From assembly GCA_002686445.1 (NCBI GenBank), contig NZCO01000055.1, positions 1-13,101 of the forward strand: DNA of 13,101 nucleotides. Direction: 5' to 3'. Within the stretch, counting starts at the first letter, position 1. Each line of letters begins with the position of its first letter. The position numbers were made by a program, and so were the translations under genes. This document shows positions 1-5,460 of the stretch, one piece after another. The notes under the pieces were generated by a model. The model was not told the DNA's origin. It searched no databases and saw nothing but the letters and a program-made list of their open reading frames with translations. Source of the DNA: a bacterium. GTDB lineage: Bacteria; Patescibacteriota; Andersenbacteria; UBA10190.

Positions 1-3
1 AAC

Positions 4-50
4 ATGGGCAATAATTGCTACATTTCTAATGTCGAGAGACATAAGCCCAT
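4..50. repeat. Nested inverted repeat at the left edge
   Basis: ATGGGC (4-9) is the reverse complement of GCCCAT (45-50), and inside it ACATT (20-24) pairs with AATGT (28-32) across a 3-nt loop. No T-run follows on either strand, so it is not a classical terminator. It may be the structured 3' end of something left of the window or a binding site. Chance is possible at this stem length. Confidence 0.25.
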
Positions 51-128
51 AAGATAATGGAAAAACTACTCCTGGTCAAGAGTGGGGAAGTCCGTAAACC
101 CTATTTTGTGCGCTCTAAAGCGATATAG

Positions 129-160
129 TTGACACTGAGAGGCAAATGATCTTATATACT
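129..160 (+). promoter_or_regulatory. Candidate sigma70 promoter for the 71-aa ORF
   Basis: A perfect -35 hexamer TTGACA (129-134) is followed by an AT-rich TATATACT stretch (153-160). TATACT (155-160) gives a 5/6 match to the -10 but a long 20-nt spacer; TATATA (153-158) gives 4/6 with 18 nt. Transcription would start near 167, about 75 nt before the ORF at 242. No other obvious promoter lies between. Confidence 0.45.
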
Positions 161-241
161 ATCGGACGTAAGAAGTAGCCTTTAGCACTTTTTTACAAAA
201 AAACAAGAGGACCACCACTCGCGCATATAAGGAACACCATA

Positions 242-457
242 ATGCGAAAAGCACTGATAGAGGCAGCCGTTATCCGCACCTTGAGAATTCAAGACAGGCG
301 CACAGTAGATGAGCTAAGCCAGACTTTAGCACGGGGAGCCACACAATGTAACGCCACCGAGCTAGCTCAAGTGGTTCATGAATGTTCCGCATCAGGAACA
401 CTTTGGTGTAATGAGGAAACAGTCCAACGCTTGTCATTGGTAGCGTTACCACATTAA
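242..457 (+). CDS. Small hypothetical protein, winged-helix-like
   Basis: A 71-aa protein not matched to a named family. The ATG has a Shine-Dalgarno TAAGGA at 228-233, eight bases upstream, a promoter candidate at 129-160, and a strong terminator 28 bases after the stop, so a real transcription unit is likely. The likely helices are roughly residues 3-17, 21-31 (TVDELSQTLA) and 38-53 (ATELAQVVHECSASG), followed by a short segment around TLWCNEETVQRLSLV that could be a beta wing. This is the layout of a winged helix-turn-helix, but the fold call is my reading of pattern, not homology. It has three cysteines (36, 48, 56). It lies tail-to-tail with the reverse transcriptase gene, so it is not in the same operon; a functional link is not shown. 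Confidence 0.6.
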   Translation: MRKALIEAAVIRTLRIQDRRTVDELSQTLARGATQCNATELAQVVHECSASGTLWCNEETVQRLSLVALPH

Positions 458-484
458 CGAAAACACCTGCTACAAATCACACAT

Positions 485-507
485 ATCGCCCCGGGGCGAT
501 TTTTTTT
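485..507 (+). terminator. Rho-independent terminator of the 71-aa ORF
   Basis: ATCGCCCCGGGGCGAT (485-500) is a perfect 16-bp palindrome followed directly by a run of eight T (500-507). It stands 28 bases after the stop codon of the 71-aa ORF and just before the terminator of the opposing gene. Confidence 0.8.
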
Positions 508-510
508 CGC

Positions 511-539
511 AAAAAAAAACGAACTACTGTTGTAGTTCG
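511..539 (-). terminator. Rho-independent terminator of the reverse transcriptase gene
   Basis: CGAACTAC (520-527) and GTAGTTCG (532-539) form an 8-bp stem with a 4-nt loop. Read on the minus strand it is followed by nine T (complement of the A-run 511-519). It starts only two bases past the RT stop codon, so the transcript ends with almost no 3' UTR. Confidence 0.85.
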
Positions 540-541
540 CG

Positions 542-1594
542 TTATTCGTTTATCGTTACTCCAGCTCTTTCCTGAAGTTGTGCGTACAAGGTCGGACCCC
601 ATCGCTTGAGTGCCCGACGCCCCGGCCGCTTGAAAGGTTTTAAGAAGCCCAGGTGACCATTTGCCTGGTCTTGCGTTAGCTCGCCTCCCTGTATAGCCGT
701 GGCCAGTGGATCAAGATACGTATCCCGCGGTCGCACTTCATGAGCCGAGATGACAACACCCGGCAAGAGCAATGCCCCGTTTCCGCTTCGCAGTGTCTTC
801 GCATGATTCATCCGAAAGCCGTGCTGACGAACTAGCGTTTCCGTTCTCCATAACACAGATTCCGGCACGGCACCTCGCTTGCAGCTGAAGCAGATGTCAT
901 CGCCGTACACAGTCATAAGAATCCGTTGCGTCGACCGCAGTGCTGCCTCGTTCACGTGCAGTGGAGCATTCACTGCAGTAGCTAGGTCGACCGCAAGCCG
1001 ATCGATCATGAAATTAAACATGATGGGCGATGCTGGAGCACCATATCGCAGGCGCCCGTAATACGTCAGCAACCGGCTAGCTACCCACATAAGCGACTCT
1101 GGAAAATAGGTCCAGCTGGCGTCCCGTCTCCGACGTATCCGAAACGGTTGAGTCCGATTCAGAAACGATTGGATGTGCCGCGTTGTAATCGACTGAAAGG
1201 CGTGCCGCAAATCGCAAACCAGTGCCGAGTTACTGTGTCGATGAACGCGTGCGTTGGCCACAATCGACGAGCCTTTCCACCACCCAGTCTGCGGGAAGCG
1301 AGGCTTGCTAATTGTGAACGCATAACGTTGGTCCCAAATCCTGCAATACCCTCGATGAAACTTGATACTGCGATCAAGAATTCGGATGAGCCGCCACTGC
1401 AGTGTCCGCAGATCGTCCGAAGGAGAATAGCAGACACGTTGTTTCCCACGCTTCTCTTTTACGACTCGCTGCCAATGAGCATTTGGTCGAAGCAGCACAT
1501 CAAGCACCACATCCGGATCAAGACTGTACATCTTCAAACCAGCCAGACATGCATCAACATGTCCTCTGGCCGCTATTCCGCGACTAGTGTCCAT
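542..1594 (-). CDS. Retron-like reverse transcriptase
   Basis: A 350-aa RNA-directed DNA polymerase. Visible RT blocks in order: the region-X NAxxH signature of retron RTs at 114-118 (SIVANARVH); motif A with catalytic Asp128 (CDLRHAF); motif B at 185-190 (GAPASP); the catalytic box YGDD at 230-233; motif D around GFRMNHAKT (259-267); and motif E-like LLPGVVIS (276-283), where retrons usually have a VTG triplet. Motif B ends in SP, as in retron and group II intron RTs, not SQ as in diversity-generating retroelement RTs. The frame stays open to 1759, but I place the start at the ATG at 1594. It has an AGAGG ribosome-binding site at 1602-1606 with 7-nt spacing, and the 55 codons upstream are Arg/Cys-rich, unlike RT N-termini, and cover hairpins. 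No maturase or fused effector domain is present. A retron RT is the best call; another orphan bacterial RT class cannot be excluded. Confidence 0.85.
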   Translation of the reverse strand: MDTSRGIAARGHVDACLAGLKMYSLDPDVVLDVLLRPNAHWQRVVKEKRGKQRVCYSPSDDLRTLQWRLIRILDRSIKFHRGYCRIWDQRYAFTISKPRFPQTGWWKGSSIVANARVHRHSNSALVCDLRHAFQSITTRHIQSFLNRTQPFRIRRRRDASWTYFPESLMWVASRLLTYYGRLRYGAPASPIMFNFMIDRLAVDLATAVNAPLHVNEAALRSTQRILMTVYGDDICFSCKRGAVPESVLWRTETLVRQHGFRMNHAKTLRSGNGALLLPGVVISAHEVRPRDTYLDPLATAIQGGELTQDQANGHLGFLKPFKRPGRRALKRWGPTLYAQLQERAGVTINE

Positions 1595-1616
1595 GTTAAT
1601 ACCTCTATTGTTTGTG

Positions 1617-1882
1617 AAAGGAACGTGTACGACACACAACCTGGAGAGCGGGGCTAAAATCCCCCGGGCGTGGCGCCTGGCACAAGGACCAGAGTGTCGT
1701 GGATCCACCGTGGAGCGGTACCGGTATGTACCGCGCAGCTGCGCTTGCAGCCGTTTCAACTAAAGCGCTCGCTTAAGTGACCTTTTACCGCAGTCATAGT
1801 TACCGCATATTTTGGTCATTGTTCACCGCACGACGAGGCTTTACGCCCCCTCTCCAACAGTGAGTTACATACACGAGCCTTT
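1617..1882 (-). ncRNA. Candidate retron msr-msd noncoding RNA
   Basis: This fills the 356-base gene-free gap (1595-1950) upstream of the RT on the same strand. Its two ends are complementary: minus-strand AAAGG-CT-CGTGTATG (1882-1868) pairs with CGTACACG-TT-CCTTT (1631-1617), that is 8 bp (one G-U), a 2x2 internal loop, then 5 bp. This is the a1/a2 arrangement of retrons, with a2 only 23 nt before the RT start. Between them are many stems: GCGGTAC/GTACCGC (1715-1734), the 12-bp palindrome GCGCAGCTGCGC (1733-1744), CGGGG/CCCCG with an 8-nt loop (about 1648-1665), and a long arm closed by ACGACAC (1700-1694) with GTGTCGT (1635-1629), continued by CTGG/CCAG. The branching G and the msr/msd boundary could not be assigned. 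At 266 nt it is on the long side for a retron RNA. Confidence 0.45.
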
Positions 1883-1884
1883 GA

Positions 1885-1913
1885 ATACTAGGCAAGTCCA
1901 TGATGGATAGCAA
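1885..1913 (-). promoter_or_regulatory. Weak candidate promoter for the ncRNA-RT unit
   Basis: On the minus strand TTGCTA (1913-1908) and TAGTAT (1890-1885) are spaced by 17 nt, each matching 4 of 6 consensus bases. Transcription would begin near 1878, at the edge of the predicted a1 segment. That fits a transcript made of the structured RNA followed by the RT, but the hexamers alone are weak. Confidence 0.3.
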
Positions 1914-1950
1914 CCTGCGCCGGCAGACTCCCACACCGGCATGAATATCC

Positions 1951-2532
1951 CTAAATTTTCGTCTCAATGAGCGTGGCTGCAGCTAAAATGTCGTACGCCA
2001 CAAAATTTTTCGGATTTGCTAATAGTGTCGCGAGTTCCGGATCGTCAACAGACCAGTAACTTGTACCTGTGCTGTTATTGTGTTCCCCGCTCTCGATCAA
2101 AATCGAGCTTCCTCCTTTGGTTAGAATCATATCCGCATCAGCGGGCTTATCACCAATGCCCCAGGCATTCTCCCAAACGATAGGTCCAAGCTTTGCTTCA
2201 ATCTGCTCTAACATGCCTGTTTTTGGTTTTCGACAGGTGCACTCATCAGAATAATCCGGGTGATGCGGACAAAACACTATCGCGGCGAATGTAATGTCGT
2301 GCGGTGCAATCTCCGCGACTAGTTTCTCGTTGAACGCCTGCATCTGCTCTTCCTCGTACTTCCCCCGATCAATGCCGGACTGTCCGGTCGCAATAGACAA
2401 GCGCGCTCCGAGCGATGTGAGTAAGGTCAGTCCCTCTACCACACCCGGCGCCAGCGCAAAATCTTCCAGGCGGTGCGTATACCCAACGTCAACATTGAGC
2501 ACCCCGTCGCGATCTAAAATAACGTCAAACAT
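1951..2532 (-). CDS. HAD-IIIA phosphatase, GmhB/histidinol-phosphatase type
   Basis: A 193-aa cytosolic HAD-superfamily phosphatase resembling D-glycero-D-manno-heptose 1,7-bisphosphate phosphatase (GmhB) and the HisB N-domain. Motif I is ILDRDGVLN with nucleophile Asp7 and acid/base Asp9. Motif II is SIATGQSGIDRGKY with Thr49; the usual TNQ is TGQ here. A zinc site follows as Cys88-x-His90 ... Cys98-x-Cys100 in CPHHPDYSDECTCRKP. Motif IV is GIGDKPADADM with Asp128 and Asp132. All catalytic parts are present. The frame extends upstream to a TTG at 2607 and an ATG at 2598, but family members start only a few residues before the DRDG box, so I chose the ATG at 2532; no clear ribosome-binding site supports any start. 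No other heptose or histidine gene is in view, so the substrate (sugar bisphosphate or other) is unknown. It is divergent from the membrane protein at 2666. Confidence 0.85.
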   Translation of the reverse strand: MFDVILDRDGVLNVDVGYTHRLEDFALAPGVVEGLTLLTSLGARLSIATGQSGIDRGKYEEEQMQAFNEKLVAEIAPHDITFAAIVFCPHHPDYSDECTCRKPKTGMLEQIEAKLGPIVWENAWGIGDKPADADMILTKGGSSILIESGEHNNSTGTSYWSVDDPELATLLANPKNFVAYDILAAATLIETKI

Positions 2533-2591
2533 GTCTAGTGCACGATACCAATTCTGACTGTTCTCGAGAAGCTTGCGCGAGAGGACGGTAA

Positions 2592-2619
2592 TTGACATAC
2601 GCGGCAATAGTCGTAGTAT
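2592..2619 (+). promoter_or_regulatory. Candidate promoter for the DMT-like gene
   Basis: A perfect -35 TTGACA (2592-2597) is followed after 16 nt by TAGTAT (2614-2619, 4 of 6). The start would be near 2626, leaving a leader of about 40 nt before the GTG start at 2666. Confidence 0.45.
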
Positions 2620-2665
2620 TCACAGCTGCACCTTTTCACAAGCAATACACATAAGGAGCCATACC

Positions 2666-3142
2666 GTGAGCTACCTACAGAACATGCACTGGGCCAGTTT
2701 GTCTGTGATAGCCCTCTTTACCCTAGTACCCGTCACACTTGTGTATCCGTTCGTACAAAAACAGTTCGGCGTGGGTACACCCGTTACCTTCCTGTGGTAC
2801 GCCACCACGTTTGCCATGTGGACTGCCTTAGTGAGCTTTAACTCCAGCCAAGTCACCCTTAGCAACGCTATTCCAAATGGGTGGGTGATTCTCATTGTTA
2901 TTGGCGTTACGGCCTGCAGCACCATTGGCACGTTCTGTTTGTTTACGGCATCTGGTCAAGCACCTAACCCTGCGTTCCCGTTTACGATCGTGACTGGCAC
3001 CTCAGTGATCGCCTACTTCGCCTCAGGGCTTATGGCGAAAGTGGCACCAAACATTTTCCCATCGGCACGTATAGACTTCGTTAGCTCCCTCGGCATTCTG
3101 CTCACCATCGTCGGCGTGGCTATTATAATGCTACGCAAATGA
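2666..3142 (+). CDS. Half-size DMT/EamA-like membrane protein
   Basis: A 158-aa integral membrane protein. The start is the GTG at 2666, chosen because TAAGGAG lies at 2652-2658, seven bases before it; the frame is open further upstream (to 2573) but without such a signal. About five hydrophobic segments are visible: residues 8-30, 37-56, 72-95, 103-126 and 136-156. Size, spacing and the C-terminal segment LGILLTIVGVAIIML recall single-repeat (half-EamA) members of the drug/metabolite transporter superfamily, which act as dimers. No substrate can be read from sequence, and the family call rests on pattern only. The gene is monocistronic, with its own promoter and terminator, divergent from the HAD phosphatase. 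Confidence 0.75.
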   Translation: MSYLQNMHWASLSVIALFTLVPVTLVYPFVQKQFGVGTPVTFLWYATTFAMWTALVSFNSSQVTLSNAIPNGWVILIVIGVTACSTIGTFCLFTASGQAPNPAFPFTIVTGTSVIAYFASGLMAKVAPNIFPSARIDFVSSLGILLTIVGVAIIMLRK

Positions 3143-3147
3143 CTAAC

Positions 3148-3182
3148 AGCCTCAACGATCATCTGATCACTGAGGCTTTTTT
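3148..3182 (+). terminator. Rho-independent terminator of the DMT-like gene
   Basis: AGCCTCA (3148-3154) pairs with TGAGGCT (3171-3177); a second GATC/GATC pair lies inside the loop, and six T follow (3177-3182). It begins six bases after the stop codon. Confidence 0.8.
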
Positions 3183-3186
3183 CAAT

Positions 3187-3213
3187 AAAAAAAGCGTCCT
3201 AGAGTAGGACGCT
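3187..3213 (-). terminator. Rho-independent terminator of the 176-aa gene
   Basis: AGCGTCCTA (3193-3201) and TAGGACGCT (3205-3213) form a 9-bp stem with a 3-nt loop. On the minus strand it runs into seven T (A-run 3187-3193). It lies 36 bases past the stop of the gene at 3250-3780. Confidence 0.85.
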
Positions 3214-3249
3214 AATACGTATGTCAGTTCATAGAGTCTAACGGAGCTC

Positions 3250-3780
3250 TTATTGCTTCGGCACGCGCGAGTCGGCGAACCGTATTATGCGTTCAGCCTC
3301 ACGGTCGAGAAGTGTGACCGTCGTGCCATCAAGCATACCGACTATGACGATAGAGGGTGTGCTCACCAGAAGCTCTCGAAAGGAGGGCTCCTGAAATAGC
3401 ATCGCCAGACAGATCATCATACCCATCTGGGCACATTTGTTGCGATCGTCCGCATCCCACGTTGCGCCTTCTGGCGGTTTACTCCCTTCCGCATATCGAT
3501 CACAAAGAACATAGATACGATCCAGGCGAGCAATCTGCGGCTTAAGAATGCCTCCCGCTGCCGGAACGGTGCAGCGCTCGGAGCGATCTGTCAGTATGGG
3601 CGTGCTCCGTACCACTAAGTCCACTCGTGGATTCGGGCCTTTGTCTTTGGGTGTTGCCAGGCGCCAACAGGTAATGATTGTTGCCTGGCGAGCGTCGGCA
3701 CCACCAGCTGCCGTAACAGCATCTACAATTTCCAAACCTCGCAACGGCGAGGCACCAGAGTCTGGGCTTGAATCACTCAT
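3250..3780 (-). CDS. Hypothetical protein, family not recognised
   Basis: A 176-aa protein I cannot assign. The start is the ATG at 3780, which has GGAG seven bases upstream and a good promoter at 3857-3885; the frame is open to 3855 without such support. The first 12 residues are Ser/Asp/Pro-rich and probably disordered. The rest looks like an alpha/beta soluble domain, with strands around ARQATIITCWRLA, RVDLVVRST and PSIVIVGMLDGTTVTLLD, and a helix around NKCAQMGMMICLAMLFQEPSF. No signal peptide, transmembrane helix or known catalytic motif is visible. It has three cysteines. It stands alone between its own promoter and terminator, divergent from tag, so context gives no role. Confidence 0.65.
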   Translation of the reverse strand: MSDSSPDSGASPLRGLEIVDAVTAAGGADARQATIITCWRLATPKDKGPNPRVDLVVRSTPILTDRSERCTVPAAGGILKPQIARLDRIYVLCDRYAEGSKPPEGATWDADDRNKCAQMGMMICLAMLFQEPSFRELLVSTPSIVIVGMLDGTTVTLLDREAERIIRFADSRVPKQ

Positions 3781-3856
3781 ATTGAATCTCCAACGCTTTG
3801 CGCGCTTCAAATTGGAAAAGAATTTACTGGGCAACACTGCCCTTCTCAGCTGCACT

Positions 3857-3885
3857 ATAATGCCAGTTTATCGTTTCCAAGTCAA
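3857..3885 (-). promoter_or_regulatory. Candidate promoter for the 176-aa gene
   Basis: On the minus strand TTGACT (3885-3880, 5 of 6) and CATTAT (3862-3857, 4 of 6) are spaced by 17 nt. The overlapping TATAGT is a better -10 but gives a 20-nt spacer. It lies about 75 bases upstream of the ATG at 3780, in the gap divergent to tag. Confidence 0.5.
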
Positions 3886-3944
3886 TGCTGCCGGCCTTCC
3901 TTCCAGCTACCACATGCCACGAACCGCCGTTACAATGAAACACC

Positions 3945-4511
3945 ATGCCAAAGCCTATCAAACGATGTCCCTGGCCAAGTAACGACCTGATGATCAAGTA
4001 CCACGATACTGAGTGGGGCGTACCTCAGCATAACGACAACAAGCTCTTTGAGTTTCTCACTCTTGAAGGTGCTCAAGCTGGTTTGAGCTGGCAAACGATC
4101 TTAAACAAGCGCGCGGCCTACTGTAAAGCATTCGACAACTTTAGTCCCACCAAAGTCGCAAAATATACTAAGCGAGACGTTAATCGCCTGCTAAATGACG
4201 CCGGTATTGTCCGCAATCGCCTGAAAATTGAAGCTGCTATCAATAACGCCCAGCGGTTCCTCGAAATTAAGAAAGAATTCGGTTCTTTCGATATCTACAG
4301 TTGGCAGTTCGTTGGTGGCCAGCCGATTAAGCATCGCCGCGCCAAGCTGTCACAAATACCAGCCATCACACCCGAAGCGGAAGCGTTCAGCCGTGATCTA
4401 AAAAAGCGCGGGTTTACATTCATCGGCCCAACCATCATGTATGCACACATGCAGGCCACCGGCATGGTCAACGACCATCTGACCACCTGCTTTCGTTACT
4501 CGCAGGTCTAA
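3945..4511 (+). CDS. tag: DNA-3-methyladenine glycosylase I
   Basis: A 188-aa base-excision repair enzyme that removes 3-methyladenine from alkylated DNA. It is nearly colinear with E. coli Tag. The zinc ligands are Cys8 (RCPW), His20 (KYHDTEWG), His178 and Cys182 (VNDHLTTC). Glu41 in LEGAQAGLSW matches the E. coli catalytic-pocket Glu38, Trp49 matches Trp46, and Tyr19 matches Tyr16. The segments KKRGFTFIGPTI and YAHMQATGMVNDH are family signatures. It is full length. No Shine-Dalgarno precedes the ATG, but TACAAT (3931-3936) lies eight bases before it, as expected for a leaderless transcript. It is a single gene ending at the strong hairpin 4525-4556. Confidence 0.95.
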   Translation: MPKPIKRCPWPSNDLMIKYHDTEWGVPQHNDNKLFEFLTLEGAQAGLSWQTILNKRAAYCKAFDNFSPTKVAKYTKRDVNRLLNDAGIVRNRLKIEAAINNAQRFLEIKKEFGSFDIYSWQFVGGQPIKHRRAKLSQIPAITPEAEAFSRDLKKRGFTFIGPTIMYAHMQATGMVNDHLTTCFRYSQV

Positions 4512-4524
4512 TTAAGGAGATAAG

Positions 4525-4556
4525 AAATAGACGGCGGCCAGTGCCGCTGTCTATTT
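4525..4556. terminator. Strong shared hairpin between convergent tag and the nrd operon
   Basis: AAATAGAC (4525-4532) pairs with GTCTATTT (4549-4556), continued by a G-U pair and GCGGC/GCCGC, giving 14 pairs around a 4-nt loop. Because A/T tracts sit at the base of the stem, it can act in both directions. No long T-run follows on either strand, so its strength as an intrinsic terminator is uncertain. Confidence 0.55.
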
Positions 4557-4586
4557 CCTCGATGGATTCAACATTCTGATCCGAGA

Positions 4587-4991
4587 TCAGTTCATTGATT
4601 TACGAGAGGAAAACCATGCTTTTGCGTTGTGCGGCCATCCCATGATAAACAATAATGCCAGCGGGGCGCCCCAGTTTGCCCAGCGTTCGACGAAATCCCA
4701 AAACGGATCAGGACCTATCGGCCAACGGATCAGCGCAGTCCATAGCCCCCACAACGCCATCCATAGCACCAGAATGCGAACAGGTCGGACTAATATATGC
4801 ACGGCAAGTAGGATATCCATAATCCCAACAACGAACAGTATGGTCGTTATTGTCCCCACCTCTTCAATGCCAACTGCATTAAAATACTTGAACCATCCCT
4901 CCTTGCCTTGCAGCGCAAATACGCCATGGCCGATAAATTCACCAGCAACTGCGATTCGCAGAATCCATCCAGCTATTTTTATATTCGTCAT
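4587..4991 (-). CDS. DoxX-like small membrane protein
   Basis: A 134-aa membrane protein with four likely transmembrane helices (about residues 6-25, 45-66, 70-88 and 104-121). The layout and the N-terminal segment WILRIAVAGEFIGHGVFAL with a conserved-looking GHG resemble the DoxX/DoxD-like family, whose members are linked to quinone or thiol redox systems in some bacteria; a specific role here is not shown. The ATG at 4991 is the start because AGGAGG lies eight bases upstream; a GTG at 5000 overlaps that ribosome-binding site and is rejected. It is the last gene of the minus-strand nrd cluster, 76 bases after the flavin-type gene. Confidence 0.7.
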   Translation of the reverse strand: MTNIKIAGWILRIAVAGEFIGHGVFALQGKEGWFKYFNAVGIEEVGTITTILFVVGIMDILLAVHILVRPVRILVLWMALWGLWTALIRWPIGPDPFWDFVERWANWGAPLALLFIMGWPHNAKAWFSSRKSMN

Positions 4992-5067
4992 GAAGCCCAC
5001 CTCCTTACGTATGCTCCTAAGTTTATCACCAACACGCTGATGCTCATACCCTTTTGCTCGCTCGCTA

Positions 5068-5460
5068 TCAACTTAGTAATCTTCCAGCACGTTCCTGATC
5101 GGCTGTTATGTCATAACAAGCAGTAGGCGTTAATACTAGCACACCACGCATGGCCCTATCTGGATGCCGTGGTTGCACCCACTCCACCGCTTCTCTAAAT
5201 ACCGCTCCCTCTGTTATGTACCTAGCTGTTGCTCTCAACTGAATACCAGAAAATCCATCCCAACATGCTAGTGAGACTGTAGGGTCTGCGACCACATTCT
5301 GCGCCGTTTTATCCATAAAAAAGTTAAAGAGCCACACGGTGTTTTGCACAACACGGACCGTCGAGACAGGTACAACGTTCAGGCCAGCTGGGCCATGTGT
5401 GGCAAGTGCTTTTGCGCTGGCGTTTTCAATCACAGCTCTAATGTCGTCTGAAATCCTCAT
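5068..5460 (-). CDS. Pyridoxamine 5'-phosphate oxidase-like flavin-binding split-barrel protein
   Basis: A 130-aa small FMN-binding split-barrel protein of the PNPOx-like superfamily. The pattern is an N-terminal helix, then strands around KALATHGPAGLNVVPVSTVRV, a helix with the DKTAQNVVADP motif typical of this family (residues 50-60), and the barrel strand VSLACWDGFSGIQLRATARYITEG. There is no transmembrane segment. The ATG at 5460 overlaps the nrdA stop codon by four bases (ATGA), so the two are very probably translationally coupled. Members bind FMN, F420 or haem; which applies here cannot be read from sequence. Close coupling to a ribonucleotide reductase suggests a redox role near that enzyme, such as flavin-dependent reduction, but this is inference. 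Confidence 0.8.
   Translation of the reverse strand: MRISDDIRAVIENASAKALATHGPAGLNVVPVSTVRVVQNTVWLFNFFMDKTAQNVVADPTVSLACWDGFSGIQLRATARYITEGAVFREAVEWVQPRHPDRAMRGVLVLTPTACYDITADQERAGRLLS

Noticed and set aside
61..125. RNase P RNA-like GGGGAAGTCCG string
   Set aside because: Only a short resemblance to the conserved P-RNA segment; the flanking pairing and the rest of the RNA are missing.
542..1594. Diversity-generating retroelement RT
   Set aside because: Motif B reads GAPASP, not the SQ ending typical of DGR enzymes, and no template/variable repeat pair or target gene is visible nearby.
1148..1657. 169-aa plus-strand ORF opposite the reverse transcriptase
   Set aside because: It lies antisense to a gene with clear RT motifs, has no ribosome-binding site, and its composition is that of a shadow frame.
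3548..3982. 144-aa plus-strand ORF across the 176-aa gene and the start of tag
   Set aside because: It runs antisense through a gene with its own promoter, ribosome-binding site and terminator, and overlaps the unmistakable Tag frame.
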